A stretch of DNA of 64,000 nt from an uncultured Pelagibacteraceae bacterium (GTDB taxonomy: Bacteria; Pseudomonadota; Alphaproteobacteria; Pelagibacterales; Pelagibacteraceae): NCBI GenBank assembly GCA_902518155.1, contig CABYFA010000002.1, forward strand, positions 1 to 64,000, written 5' to 3'. The translations under genes were made by a program, and so were the position numbers. Positions 1 through 10,700 of the stretch are shown in pieces; positions within the stretch are counted from its first letter, which is position 1; every line of letters begins with the position of its first letter. Under the pieces are notes generated by a model. It saw only the letters and a list, made by a program, of their open reading frames with translations, was not told where the DNA came from and searched no databases.

Positions 1-1
1 A

Positions 2-1663
2 AAATACAATTTACAAAAATTAGACTTTATTTTTGATTACAGTAGTAATAATTTTTTAGTAAAAGATCTTAATTTTAGATTTGATAAAATAGGAATTTCT
101 TCAGAAAAAGTATCAATTAAAAAAAAGAATGATGATTTTTTTGTAGATGGTACCTTTGCACATAAAAAGTCTGATTTAGATAAAAGAAATATTGATTTAT
201 TAATCAAACAATTTTTACCTAATTTTGAAATTGAAAAAGTATCATTTACATCTGATAATAATTTTTCTTTTGAAATACAAAAAGGATTTAAATTTGAAAA
301 TTTCAAAATTAATTCAGAAATGTTAGTTCATGAATTAATAATACCTAATAATTTGAAATTAAAAAGATTTTTTCCTAAACAAAAAAAAACAATTTCTCTT
401 TTTAATCAAAAAATAAAATTACAATATGAAAAGAATAATTTTAGTGTTGAGGGAAATGGAAACCTACTATATCAAGTTGACAATGATGATATAGATTATT
501 TTTTTTCAAATAAGAATAAAACTAAAAACTTTGAAATAACTCTTAAAATAAAAGATAACCCTTTTAAGTTTGATTATTTAAATTACAAAAAAAAGGAGAA
601 AAGGGAAATTATCTTAAATTTAAAAGGATCTCAAAATAAAAATAATAAACTAGTAATAAAATCTTTTAATCTAAATGAGGATAAAAACTTTATAAAAATA
701 AAAAATTTAGTTTTTAATGAAAAACTTCAAATTTCTGGATTAGATGAGGTCAATTTAGATTATCTTGATGATGATAAACAAAAAAACTCAATCAGATTGA
801 AAAGGAACAAAAAAGAATATTTTTTAACTGGGTCTAGTTTTAATGCTGATAATTTAATTGAGGACTTATTATCAAATGATGATAAAGGTTCAAAAATTAT
901 AGATATAAATAGTAATTTAGAAATTGATATTGAAAAAATTTTTTTAGATAGTGAGTATTATCTAAGAGATTTTAAAGGAGATATTTCAATTAAAAATAGT
1001 GAAATACAAAAAGCTAACTTAATAGGAAGTTTTTCAAAAAATAAAAAACTTAAATTCACAATTAATAGTGTTGATAATAATAAAATCACCACCTTGTTTG
1101 TTGATGAGGCAAAACCTTTTGTAAAAAGATATAAATTTATTAAGGGTTTCGATGAGGGATCACTCGATTTTTATAGTTCAAAAAAATCAAAAAAATCTGT
1201 TTCGCAAATAAAAATTTATGATTTCAAATTAAAAGAGCTACCTTTATTGACAAAAATTCTTACCCTGGCATCCTTACAAGGTATTGCAGATATTTTGTCT
1301 GGAGAAGGAATACGTTTCACAGAATTTGAGATGAACTTTAAGAATGAGGGTAATTTGATAACCATTGACGAGATTTATGCAATTGGTCCAGCAATATCTA
1401 TTTTAATGGAGGGCTATGTTGAAAAAAATAAATTAATTAGTTTAAAGGGCACATTGGTGCCAGCCACAACAATTAATAATTTTATTGGTTCATTACCTGT
1501 GCTAGGTGAAATACTAGTTGGAAAAAAAACTGGTGAGGGAGTATTTGGAGTAAGTTTTAAGATCAAAGGACCTCCAAAAGATTTAAAAACTTCAGTTAAT
1601 CCTGTCAAAACTTTAACACCTAGATTTATTACAAGAACATTGGAAAAAATTAAAAAGAATTAA
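2..1663 (+). CDS. AsmA/YhdP-like (DUF3971-type) protein, C-terminal part; 5' end lies outside the window
   Basis: The frame of the 320..1663 ORF stays open back to base 2, so position 320 is an internal Met. The C-terminus (ITIDEIYAIGPAISILMEGYVEKNKLISLKGTLVPATTINNFIGSLPVLGEILVG) resembles AsmA-like C-terminal regions. Confidence 0.75.
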   Translation, partial: KYNLQKLDFIFDYSSNNFLVKDLNFRFDKIGISSEKVSIKKKNDDFFVDGTFAHKKSDLDKRNIDLLIKQFLPNFEIEKVSFTSDNNFSFEIQKGFKFENFKINSEMLVHELIIPNNLKLKRFFPKQKKTISLFNQKIKLQYEKNNFSVEGNGNLLYQVDNDDIDYFFSNKNKTKNFEITLKIKDNPFKFDYLNYKKKEKREIILNLKGSQNKNNKLVIKSFNLNEDKNFIKIKNLVFNEKLQISGLDEVNLDYLDDDKQKNSIRLKRNKKEYFLTGSSFNADNLIEDLLSNDDKGSKIIDINSNLEIDIEKIFLDSEYYLRDFKGDISIKNSEIQKANLIGSFSKNKKLKFTINSVDNNKITTLFVDEAKPFVKRYKFIKGFDEGSLDFYSSKKSKKSVSQIKIYDFKLKELPLLTKILTLASLQGIADILSGEGIRFTEFEMNFKNEGNLITIDEIYAIGPAISILMEGYVEKNKLISLKGTLVPATTINNFIGSLPVLGEILVGKKTGEGVFGVSFKIKGPPKDLKTSVNPVKTLTPRFITRTLEKIKKN

Positions 1664-2889
1664 CCTAACTCAATCTTTAAATGTCTTTTTTTCCCCACTG
1701 AAAGTTTTAAATAATTTTGTCTGAACAATTCATGAGAAATAATTAGATTTTCTTGAGATATAATTTCATCATTAAGTTTTATTCCGTTTCCTTTAATAAG
1801 ACGTCTGATTTCACTCTTTGAATTTTCTAATTTAGATAATATCACGAGATCTATAATACTCATTTTATTTTCAATATCAGTTTTCTTAATTTTAATTGAA
1901 GGTAAATTTGAACCAAGCGAAGTTCCAGAGAAAGCTTCTTTTGCAGCTTGCTCTGAACTTTTAGCAGCTTTAAGACCATGAAGCATAGCAGTTGTCTCGT
2001 TAGCTAGCCTAATTTTAAGTTTATTAATGTTTTCATCCTTCATTTTATCAATTTCCTCAATATCTAAATCTGTAAACATTTTTAAAAATTTTATTACATC
2101 TCTGTCATCAATATTTCTCCAAAATTGCCAATAATCATATGATGATAATAATTTTTCATCTAACCAAATAGCACCTGTCTCAGTTTTTCCCATTTTTGCT
2201 CCTGAGGATAATGTAATGAGAGGGGTAGTTAAACCATAAGCTTGTTTACTAGAATATCTTTTTATAAGTTCTGTTCCATTAACAATGTTTCCCCATTGAT
2301 CAGAACCCCCTATTTGTAAGGAACAATTTTCTTTTTTATTAAGCTCTAAAAAATCATAAGCTTGCAAAATCATATAATTAAATTCCATATAACTTAAAGA
2401 TTGTTCTCTATCCAATCTAGTTTTAACACTTTCGAAAGTAAGCATTTTATTAATTGTAAAATGTTTTCCTATTTCTCTCAAAAATGAAATATAGTTTAAA
2501 TTTTTAAGCCAGGAATAATTATTTACAAAAATAGGTTTTGTTTTTGGATCATTATTATTTAAAAATTTTTTTAATATTTTTTCAATATTTTTTGTATTTT
2601 TATCAATTTCTTTTTCAGTTAAAATTTTCCTTGTTTTGTCCTTACCCGAAGGATCTCCAATTCTGGTAGTCCCTCCACCTAATAAGACAATCGGTCTGTG
2701 TCCATATTTTTGAAGAAGTCTGAGACACATGATTTGAAGTAAGCTTCCAACATGAAGACTTTCAGCAGTACAATCAAAACCTATGTAACCTTTAATTTTT
2801 TCTTTATTTATTAATTTAGATAATTCATTTTCATTAGTGCATTGATAGAAGTAGCCTCTATCTTTAAATTCTTTTAAAAATTTATCCAT
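1660..2889 (-). CDS. tyrS: Tyrosyl-tRNA synthetase
   Basis: YIGFDCTAESLHVGSLLQ (HIGH region), QIGGSDQWGNIVNG, KMGKTETGAIWLDE (KMSKS region), C-terminal S4-like domain. The ORF track starts at 2907; MDKFLKEFKDRGY at 2889 is the more likely start. Confidence 0.95.
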   Translation of the reverse strand: MDKFLKEFKDRGYFYQCTNENELSKLINKEKIKGYIGFDCTAESLHVGSLLQIMCLRLLQKYGHRPIVLLGGGTTRIGDPSGKDKTRKILTEKEIDKNTKNIEKILKKFLNNNDPKTKPIFVNNYSWLKNLNYISFLREIGKHFTINKMLTFESVKTRLDREQSLSYMEFNYMILQAYDFLELNKKENCSLQIGGSDQWGNIVNGTELIKRYSSKQAYGLTTPLITLSSGAKMGKTETGAIWLDEKLLSSYDYWQFWRNIDDRDVIKFLKMFTDLDIEEIDKMKDENINKLKIRLANETTAMLHGLKAAKSSEQAAKEAFSGTSLGSNLPSIKIKKTDIENKMSIIDLVILSKLENSKSEIRRLIKGNGIKLNDEIISQENLIISHELFRQNYLKLSVGKKRHLKIELG

Positions 2890-2936
2890 AAGTCTATAGT
2901 TCCACAATATACATTATTTAATAAAAAAAAATAAGA

Positions 2937-4082
2937 ATGGATAAGATTTATACAGCAATGGGTTTAATGAGTGGTACCTCATCAGATGGAGTAGATGTAT
3001 CCATAATTAAGTCAGATGGTAATCAAGAATTTTCAATATTAATTGATAAATATTTTCAATATGATGAAGAATTAACTCAAAAAATACTTAAAATTAGGGA
3101 TAAAATCTTAACTCCAGATCATTTAACCGAATATCAAGTTGAAATCAAAGATTTAGAAAGACAAATAACTTTATTTCATTTTAAGGCTGTTAATAAGAGC
3201 CTTGAATTATCAAAATCTGATGTTGATTTAATTGGTTTCCACGGTCAAACAATATTTCATGCTCCAGAAAAAAAAATTACAAAACAATTAGGTGATGGAT
3301 TGCTACTATCTCAATTAACTAAAAAGAGAGTTATTAATAACTTTAGACAAAATGATTTAGAAAATGGGGGACAGGGTGCTCCTCTAGCGCCAATCTTTCA
3401 TAATGCTTTAGCTAATGAATTAAATAAAAAATTTAATTTAGGTTTTCCAATGAATATTCTTAATATTGGAGGTATTTCTAATGTTACCTCTATAATAGAA
3501 TGTAATAATTTGGATTTAGAAGAAAAAATTTATGCCTGTGATATTGGACCTGGCAATTGTTTGATAGACGAATGGATGAGAAAAAATTCAAAAAAAGGGT
3601 ACGACAAAGAAGGTTTAGTAGCAAGATCTGGAAAAACAGACAAATTAATTTTAAATCAAGCTTTGGACAATTTTACTGAACAATCTAATTTTGAAAAATC
3701 TTTAGATACTAAAAATTTTGATATTTTTTTTGCAAAAGGACTTTCATTAGAGGATGGTGCTGCAACCATTACTGATTTCACCGCTAAGTTAATTTCCAAT
3801 GGAATGAATTTTATTCACAATAAGAATAATTCTCAAAAAAGTAAATGGTTAGTATGTGGGGGAGGAAGAAAAAATAAATATCTCATAGAAAGTATAAAAA
3901 ATAATTTTGATGATATAAATATTAATTCAATTGATCAATATGGATTAGATGGAGACTTTATCGAGTCTCAAGCTTTTGCTTTTTTAGCGATAAGATCATT
4001 AAAAGGTATGCCTATTTCATTTCCAAATACGACTAGATGTACAAAATCGGTAACTGGTGGAGTTTTAGTCAAAAATTTTTAA
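2937..4082 (+). CDS. anmK: Anhydro-N-acetylmuramic acid kinase
   Basis: MGLMSGTSSDGVDVSI, GFHGQTIFHAPEKK, NIGGISNVT, CDIGPGNCLIDEWM motifs. Confidence 0.93.
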   Translation: MDKIYTAMGLMSGTSSDGVDVSIIKSDGNQEFSILIDKYFQYDEELTQKILKIRDKILTPDHLTEYQVEIKDLERQITLFHFKAVNKSLELSKSDVDLIGFHGQTIFHAPEKKITKQLGDGLLLSQLTKKRVINNFRQNDLENGGQGAPLAPIFHNALANELNKKFNLGFPMNILNIGGISNVTSIIECNNLDLEEKIYACDIGPGNCLIDEWMRKNSKKGYDKEGLVARSGKTDKLILNQALDNFTEQSNFEKSLDTKNFDIFFAKGLSLEDGAATITDFTAKLISNGMNFIHNKNNSQKSKWLVCGGGRKNKYLIESIKNNFDDININSIDQYGLDGDFIESQAFAFLAIRSLKGMPISFPNTTRCTKSVTGGVLVKNF

Positions 4083-4735
4083 TACAAAGCTGTTTCTTTT
4101 TTAATGTATTTATCAAGAGATTTTGAAAGTGCATTCTCATTTTTTGAAAAAAAATGATTTGCTTCTGAGATTGATTGAAATTCAACTTTAATACCTTTTT
4201 GTGCACTTAATCTTTTATTTAGTTCATTGATATGTTCAACAGGTACCAATTCATCTTTTTTTCCATAAATCATTATCCCAGAAGTTGGACACGGAGACAA
4301 AAATGAAAAATCATAAACATTTGGTTGGGGAGATATTGCGACAAATCTATTTATCTCTGGTCTCCTCATTAAAAGTTGCATAGCAATCAATGACCCAAAA
4401 GAAAAACCTGAAACCCAACATTGAGAATTATCAAAATTTTCTCTCTCTAACCAATCAAGAGCAGCTGCAGCATCTGCTAATTCACCTTGGCCATTATCAA
4501 ATTCTCCATCACTCTTTCCTACACCTCTAAAATTTACTCTGCAAACTGAAAAATCATTTTCCATAAAAGTATGAAAAGTTTCTACAACAACTTTATTATT
4601 CATTGTCCCTCCATACTGAGGGTGTGGTTGTAAAACTAAAGCTATTGGTGAAGTGTTTTTTTTACTCTTATAATATTTGGCTTCAAGTCTACCTGCAGGT
4701 CCTGGAATAAATATTTCTAATATTTTATTTTCCAT
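4079..4735 (-). CDS. Alpha/beta hydrolase
   Basis: LQPHPQYGGTMNNKVV, NFRGVGKSDG, GFSFGSLIAM nucleophile elbow. Confidence 0.85.
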   Translation of the reverse strand: MENKILEIFIPGPAGRLEAKYYKSKKNTSPIALVLQPHPQYGGTMNNKVVVETFHTFMENDFSVCRVNFRGVGKSDGEFDNGQGELADAAAALDWLERENFDNSQCWVSGFSFGSLIAMQLLMRRPEINRFVAISPQPNVYDFSFLSPCPTSGIMIYGKKDELVPVEHINELNKRLSAQKGIKVEFQSISEANHFFSKNENALSKSLDKYIKKETALY

Positions 4736-4819
4736 AATTGTTATTGATTATTATTCTCAAAAAAAAATTAGGTTTATCACAACTGCGTGACAAAATGTTA
4801 GCTTTTTTTTACTCATGAT

Positions 4820-4840
4820 ACTTGACTATTTTGGTCAGGT
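4820..4840 (+). promoter_or_regulatory. Putative IscR/Rrf2-type operator upstream of iscR-suf
   Basis: Near-palindrome ACTTGACtattttgGTCAGGT, located about 30 bp upstream of the iscR ATG. Confidence 0.65.
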
Positions 4841-4869
4841 TTATATATACCCCTGTAAAATAAGGAATT

Positions 4870-5295
4870 ATGAGACTTACTTCTAAAGGCAGATATGCGG
4901 TTATGGCTTTAGTGGATCTGGCTAGATTTGATGGAATTAATCCAGTTTCTCTGAGAGATATATCTTTAAGACAAGGCATTTCGTTAGATTATTTAGAGCA
5001 AATTTTTTCAAAATTGAGAAAAAAAGAAATTGTTCAAAGCGTTAGAGGAACTCAAGGTGGATATATTTTAAATAGGAAAGCTAAAGAAATAAAATTAACT
5101 AATATTTTTGATGCAGTAGACGAAAAAGTAAAAACTGTCCAATGTAAAAAAGAGTCAAAAAAAGGATGCAATGGTAAATCTACAAAATGTTTAACTCACA
5201 ATCTTTGGGATGAACTTGAAACTCACATCAATAATTTTTTTGATAAAAAAAGTTTAGACGACTTAGTAAAAGAAAACTTTGAAAGAAGATTATAA
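4870..5295 (+). CDS. iscR: Rrf2-family Fe-S regulator (IscR-like)
   Basis: [18 protein letters not shown]; Cys cluster [24 protein letters not shown]; directly upstream of suf genes. Confidence 0.92.
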   Translation: MRLTSKGRYAVMALVDLARFDGINPVSLRDISLRQGISLDYLEQIFSKLRKKEIVQSVRGTQGGYILNRKAKEIKLTNIFDAVDEKVKTVQCKKESKKGCNGKSTKCLTHNLWDELETHINNFFDKKSLDDLVKENFERRL

Positions 5296-5296
5296 A

Positions 5297-6739
5297 ATGG
5301 ATACTAGAGAAAAAGATATAGAAAATTTAAAAGATTATAAATACGGTTTTACAACTGATATTGAAAATATTAAAGCACCAAAAGGTCTAAATGAAAATGT
5401 AATTAAGTTTATTTCAAATATTAAAAAAGAACCTAAATGGATGTTGGATTTTAGATTAAAAGCATTTGAAAGATTTAAGCTTCTCAAAGAACCTAACTGG
5501 CAAAAACCTAAGTATCCTAAAATTGATTATCAAGATTTATATTACTATTCGGCTCCGAAAAGTATGAAAGATAAACCTAAGAGCTTAGAAGAACTAGATC
5601 CTAAACTTTTAGAAACTTATAATAAATTAGGAATTCCCCTTCAAGAGCAGGCAAGATTAAATGGAATAGCTGTAGATGCGGTATTTGATTCTGTTTCAGT
5701 AGCCACAACATTTAAAGGTGAATTAACAAAACATGGTATCATTTTTTGTTCAATGTCAGAAGCAATACAAAAACATCCTGATTTGGTAAAAAAATATTTA
5801 GGAACAGTAATTCCAACAACAGATCATTTTTTTGCGACATTAAACTCTGCTGTTTTTACCGATGGGTCATTTGTTTATATTCCTGAAGGTGTAAAGTGTC
5901 CAATGGAGCTCTCGACCTATTTCAGAATTAATGCATCAGAAACTGGTCAATTTGAAAGAACTTTAATTATTGCTGATAAAGGAAGTTACGTGAGTTATTT
6001 AGAAGGCTGTACTGCACCGATGAGAGATGAAAATCAATTACACGCTGCTAACGTTGAACTAATAGCTCTTGATGATGCAGAGATTAAATATTCAACTGTT
6101 CAAAACTGGTACCCGGGAGATGAAAATGGAAAAGGGGGAATTTATAATTTTGTAACTAAAAGAGGACTATGTAAGGGAAAAAATTCTAAGATTTCTTGGA
6201 CACAGGTGGAGACAGGTTCTGCTATAACTTGGAAATACCCTAGTTGTATTTTAAAGGGTGATAACTCAATTGGAGAATTTTATTCAATAGCAATTACAAA
6301 TAATCATCAAAAAGCAGATACTGGGACAAAGATGATCCACCTTGGTAAAAATACTAAAAGTAAAATAATTTCCAAAGGTATTAGTGCTGGATTTTCTGAT
6401 ATGACATATAGAGGATTAGTAGATATAAATTCGAAAGCAAAAAATTCTAGCAACTATACTCAATGTGACTCTCTTTTAATGGGAAATAAATGTGGAGCAC
6501 ACACTGTTCCTTACATAAAGAACAAAAATTTCGACTCAAATGTTGCTCATGAAGCGACAACGTCAAAAATAAGTGAAGAGCAATTGCACTATTGTCAACA
6601 AAGAGGATTAAATCCTGAAGAGGCTGTTGGGTTGATCGTTAATGGATTTTGCAAAGAAGTTCTTCAGCAATTACCAATGGAATTTGCTGTAGAGGCACAA
6701 AAACTTGTTGGAATTAGTCTTGAAGGGAGCGTGGGTTAA
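5297..6739 (+). CDS. sufB: Fe-S cluster assembly protein SufB
   Basis: [51 protein letters not shown]. Start placed at the second Met of the 5279 ORF (MDTREKD). Confidence 0.95.
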   Translation: MDTREKDIENLKDYKYGFTTDIENIKAPKGLNENVIKFISNIKKEPKWMLDFRLKAFERFKLLKEPNWQKPKYPKIDYQDLYYYSAPKSMKDKPKSLEELDPKLLETYNKLGIPLQEQARLNGIAVDAVFDSVSVATTFKGELTKHGIIFCSMSEAIQKHPDLVKKYLGTVIPTTDHFFATLNSAVFTDGSFVYIPEGVKCPMELSTYFRINASETGQFERTLIIADKGSYVSYLEGCTAPMRDENQLHAANVELIALDDAEIKYSTVQNWYPGDENGKGGIYNFVTKRGLCKGKNSKISWTQVETGSAITWKYPSCILKGDNSIGEFYSIAITNNHQKADTGTKMIHLGKNTKSKIISKGISAGFSDMTYRGLVDINSKAKNSSNYTQCDSLLMGNKCGAHTVPYIKNKNFDSNVAHEATTSKISEEQLHYCQQRGLNPEEAVGLIVNGFCKEVLQQLPMEFAVEAQKLVGISLEGSVG

Positions 6740-7473
6740 TGCTGAAAATTAATAACTTAAACGCAAATGTTGAAAATAAGTCAATTTTAAAAGGATTTTC
6801 ACTAAATATAAACCCAGGTGAAGTACATGCAATAATGGGTCCTAATGGCTCTGGAAAAAGTACTTTATCTAATATTTTATCGGGAAAAAAAGGTTACGAG
6901 GTATCTGGAGAAATATTATTTGAAAATAAAAATCTATTTGAACTTGAAACTGAGGAAAGAGCGCACAAAGGTATATTTTTAGCCTTCCAATACCCTTTAG
7001 AAATTCCTGGAGTAAATACTAATATTTTTTTAAAGACTTCTCTAAATGCAATTAGAAAAGCTCGTGGACAAAAAGAACTTGATGCTATCGAGTTTTTAAA
7101 ACTCGTAAAAGAAAAAGCTAAGGAACTTAAATTTGATGAAGAAAAACTTAATAGGCAATTAAATGTAGGCTTTTCTGGTGGAGAAAAAAAGAAAAACGAA
7201 ATTCTACAAATGTCAATGCTGGCGCCAAAACTTTCAATTTTAGATGAAACAGACTCAGGTTTAGATATAGATGCTCTAAAAATAGTTGCAGATGGTGTAA
7301 ACACATTAAGGAATAATGAAAATTCTTTTTTAATCATTACTCATTATCAAAGACTATTAGATTATATTAAGCCAGATTTTGTTCACGTTTTAATGAATGG
7401 AAGGATTATTAAATCAGGTGGACCTGAACTTGCAGAAGAATTAGAAAAAAAAGGATATGAGAGTTTTAATTAG
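6739..7473 (+). CDS. sufC: Fe-S cluster assembly ATPase SufC
   Basis: MGPNGSGKSTL Walker A, FSGGEKKKNEILQM signature, LDETDSGLDIDALK. Confidence 0.95.
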   Translation: MLKINNLNANVENKSILKGFSLNINPGEVHAIMGPNGSGKSTLSNILSGKKGYEVSGEILFENKNLFELETEERAHKGIFLAFQYPLEIPGVNTNIFLKTSLNAIRKARGQKELDAIEFLKLVKEKAKELKFDEEKLNRQLNVGFSGGEKKKNEILQMSMLAPKLSILDETDSGLDIDALKIVADGVNTLRNNENSFLIITHYQRLLDYIKPDFVHVLMNGRIIKSGGPELAEELEKKGYESFN

Positions 7474-8721
7474 ATGAAGGAACAATTAAAAATAGATTTT
7501 AATAAAATTCAAGAAGTTTCTAATTTTTCTAATAGAGATATTGAGATAAAAAAGTCTTACCTAAATAAATTTATTAAAAATGGATTCCCAAATAGAAAAC
7601 AAGAAAATTGGAAGTTTTTGGATATAAATCAAATAATTAGTAATAATATTTCAAATTTGAGCTTTTATAATAATTATTCGATTGAAAATAAGATTGATTC
7701 ATCAATTTTTATAGATGATTTAGAACATAATAAAATTATTTTTATTAATGGAAGAATTGAAAAAATTGACTTTAGTTATGAGGATAAAAAACAGATTGAA
7801 ATAATCAAGGACTCTTTCACAATTGATAAGTCTGAAAACAATAATTCATTAATTGATTTGAATATTGCATTAAGTAATAAACATTTTAAAATTTTAATTA
7901 AAAAAAGCTACTCATTAAAAAAACCTTTAATCATTTATCATTTAACCAATGATAAAATGAAATCAAAGAATATTAATTTAAGGTTAGATTTTGAGCTTGA
8001 ACAAAACAGCTCACTAAAATTAATAGATTTCTTTAGTGATGATAGTGAAAAAAATTTTATGAATATTTTTTACAATTTTAATTTAGATAGAGATGCGATT
8101 CTTAAAAATTATAAAATTGATAAGTCGTTGAATAAAAATCTAAAATATTCATTTAATAATATTAATCAAAAACAAAATAGTATTTCTGAAACTTTTGTTT
8201 TTTCTGCAGGTTCAGACTATTTCAAAAATGAGATAAATTGTAATCTAAGTGGTGAATATTCTTCAGCATTTATAAATGGTATTTTTTCATTAGATAATAA
8301 TAAACAGCACGAAATAAGAACTACTATAAATCATTTAGTTGAAAATACAAAAAGCTATCAGTTAATTAAGAGTGTGCTTGGAAAAAATACAAAGTCTGCT
8401 TATCAAGGAAGAATATATGTAGATTCAAAGGCTCAGAAAACAGATGGATATCAATTAAGTAAAGCAATATTGTTAGACGAAACCTCAGAGTTTAACGCAA
8501 AACCTGAATTAGAAATTTATGCTGATGATGTTAAATGTTCTCATGGATCAGCATCTGGTAGTCTTGATGATAATTCAATTTTTTATTTAATGTCTAGAGG
8601 ACTAAATTATAAACAAGCTAAAGGACTATTAATAAATGGTTTTTTGCTTGATGTAATCGAAAAGATTACTGACGCTGAAATTAAAGATTTATTAAAAAAA
8701 ATGATTGGTTTAAAAAAATGA
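7474..8721 (+). CDS. sufD: Fe-S cluster assembly protein SufD
   Basis: Between sufC and sufS; C-terminus LEIYADDVKCSHGSASGSLDDNSIFYLMSRGL. Confidence 0.93.
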   Translation: MKEQLKIDFNKIQEVSNFSNRDIEIKKSYLNKFIKNGFPNRKQENWKFLDINQIISNNISNLSFYNNYSIENKIDSSIFIDDLEHNKIIFINGRIEKIDFSYEDKKQIEIIKDSFTIDKSENNNSLIDLNIALSNKHFKILIKKSYSLKKPLIIYHLTNDKMKSKNINLRLDFELEQNSSLKLIDFFSDDSEKNFMNIFYNFNLDRDAILKNYKIDKSLNKNLKYSFNNINQKQNSISETFVFSAGSDYFKNEINCNLSGEYSSAFINGIFSLDNNKQHEIRTTINHLVENTKSYQLIKSVLGKNTKSAYQGRIYVDSKAQKTDGYQLSKAILLDETSEFNAKPELEIYADDVKCSHGSASGSLDDNSIFYLMSRGLNYKQAKGLLINGFLLDVIEKITDAEIKDLLKKMIGLKK

Positions 8722-9938
8722 ACATAGATAATATTAAAAAAGAGTTTCCTATCTTTGATGAAAAGATACAAAACAATGATCTAGTTTATTTGGATAGTGC
8801 TAATTCTTCTCAAAAACCTAAAGTTGTTATTGATAGAATAAACGAATTCTATACTAAAGAATTTTCAAATGTGGGCAGAAGTATTCATTATTTGGCAGTG
8901 GCAGCGACTAATTTATATGAAAATACAAGATCTTCTGTCCAAAAATATATTAATGCAAAAGATAAAAATGAGATTGTATTTACTAAGGGTGCAACTGAAG
9001 CCCTCAATTTAGTTGCTAATACACTTGGCCAAAAGTATTTGAATGAAGGTGACGAAATTTTACTCACTGAGTTAGAGCATCATTCAAATTATGTACCATG
9101 GCACTATTTGAGAAAATCAAAAAATATAAAGATTAATTTTGCTGAAATAAATGAAGAGGGAGAAATTCCAATTGAAAATATTGAAAAAAAAATTACGCCA
9201 AAAACAAAGGTGATTGCCATTAATCATCTATCGAATGTCACTGGCGCAATCTTACCAATCAAAGAGATTACTGAGCTTGCACACGCAAAAGATATAATTG
9301 TTGTTGTAGATGGATGTCAAGGTGCACCACATTTGAAACTTGATGTGCAAGATCTGGACTGTGATTTTTATGCAATTTCTTGTCATAAAATGTATGGACC
9401 GACTGGACTTGGAATTTTGTATGGAAAAAAAAAATGGCTCGAAGAATTACCACCTTATCAAGGTGGTGGTGGAATGATTAAAGAAGTTAAAAAAGATCGT
9501 ATTACTTATGGTGATCTTCCAAATAAGTATGAAGCAGGCACTATGGCCACTGCACAGGTGATAGCTTTTGATAAGTCTATCAAATTTTTAGAAAGTATTG
9601 GAATTGAAAATATAATTAAACATGAAAAAGAATTAATAGAATATGGTCAAGAAATTTTAAAAAAGAATAATTCAGTAAAATTAATTGGTAATCCAAAAAA
9701 TAAAGGCGGTGTAATATCGTTTACGATTGAAGGGGTACATCCACATGACATAGCGACAATACTTGACGAAGACGGAGTAGCTATTAGGGCTGGACACCAT
9801 TGCTGTCAAATATTACACGACAAACTTGAAATACCTGCAAGTGCAAGAGCATCAGTAGGTGTCTATAATACTAAAAGTGATTTTGATCAATTAAATGAGT
9901 CTATAAACAAATGTAAAAAAATTTTCGATTTAAAATGA
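8718..9938 (+). CDS. sufS: Cysteine desulfurase SufS
   Basis: VYLDSANSSQKP, CHKMYGPTGLGILYGKK PLP-lysine region, RAGHHCCQ. Confidence 0.95.
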   Translation: MNIDNIKKEFPIFDEKIQNNDLVYLDSANSSQKPKVVIDRINEFYTKEFSNVGRSIHYLAVAATNLYENTRSSVQKYINAKDKNEIVFTKGATEALNLVANTLGQKYLNEGDEILLTELEHHSNYVPWHYLRKSKNIKINFAEINEEGEIPIENIEKKITPKTKVIAINHLSNVTGAILPIKEITELAHAKDIIVVVDGCQGAPHLKLDVQDLDCDFYAISCHKMYGPTGLGILYGKKKWLEELPPYQGGGGMIKEVKKDRITYGDLPNKYEAGTMATAQVIAFDKSIKFLESIGIENIIKHEKELIEYGQEILKKNNSVKLIGNPKNKGGVISFTIEGVHPHDIATILDEDGVAIRAGHHCCQILHDKLEIPASARASVGVYNTKSDFDQLNESINKCKKIFDLK

Positions 9939-10399
9939 ATTTAAAAGAATTATATCAAGAAATAATTTTAGAACATGGAAAAAATCCAAGGAATTTGAGG
10001 AAGACTGAGAATTTTAATAAAGATGCGAAAGGGAATAATCCTTTATGTGGGGATAATGTGCATGTTTATCTAAAATTGAATAACCAAAGAAAAGTTGAAG
10101 ATATTTCTTTTGAAGGAAGTGGTTGCGCAATATCAATGGCCTCAGCTTCAATAATGACAGATTTGATTAAAGGCAAAAGTGACAATGAAGCAAAGGAGAT
10201 CATAGATGATTTTCTTGGAATGATAAAAGAAAATCCTGAATTAAAATCTTCGATTTTAGAGGAGGATGATAAAACAAAACTAATGTGTCTATCAGGAGTA
10301 AAACAATATCCTATGAGAGTAAAATGTGCTACTTTATCTTGGCATACTTTGATTTCTGCAATGGAAGATGATGGAAAGCAAGTGAGTACAGAAGATTAA
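9935..10399 (+). CDS. sufU: SufU-type Fe-S assembly scaffold/sulfur acceptor (NifU N-terminal family)
   Basis: NPLCGDNVHVYL, GSGCAISMASASIMTDLIKGK, and the insert between the second and third Cys regions followed by VKCATLSWHTL, as in SufU. Confidence 0.88.
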   Translation: MNLKELYQEIILEHGKNPRNLRKTENFNKDAKGNNPLCGDNVHVYLKLNNQRKVEDISFEGSGCAISMASASIMTDLIKGKSDNEAKEIIDDFLGMIKENPELKSSILEEDDKTKLMCLSGVKQYPMRVKCATLSWHTLISAMEDDGKQVSTED

Positions 10400-10403
10400 T
10401 ATT

Positions 10404-10700
10404 ATGGAAATAAAAGAAAAAATTATAAATGAAATTAGAAAAATTTATGATCCTGAATTACCAGTTAATATTTATGAACTTGGTTTAATTTATGATATTC
10501 AAGTAAAAGGAAAAAAAGCTGAAATTAAAATGACCTTAACCACACCAAATTGTCCTGTTGCAGAGAGTTTACCAAAAGAAGTAAAAGAAGGAGCTATGCA
10601 AGTTGAAGAAATTGATGATGTTGATCTTCAACTAGTTTGGGACCCACCTTGGAACAAAGATATGATGTCAGATGCTGCTAAGTTGGAGTTAAATTTGTAA
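10404..10700 (+). CDS. sufT: SufT/MIP18-family (DUF59) Fe-S assembly protein
   Basis: IYDPELPVNIYELGLIYDI, TTPNCPVAESLP, VWDPPWNKDMMSD. Confidence 0.88.
   Translation: MEIKEKIINEIRKIYDPELPVNIYELGLIYDIQVKGKKAEIKMTLTTPNCPVAESLPKEVKEGAMQVEEIDDVDLQLVWDPPWNKDMMSDAAKLELNL

Noticed and set aside
37-306. Minus-strand ORF MKFSNLNPFC...
   Set aside because: Fully antisense to the in-frame 5' extension of the AsmA-like CDS; low-complexity translation
6894-7337. 147-aa minus ORF over sufC
   Set aside because: Antisense shadow ORF of a well-recognised sufC gene (Ser/Phe-rich translation); the same applies to 12811-13113, 14792-15196 and 51878-52201
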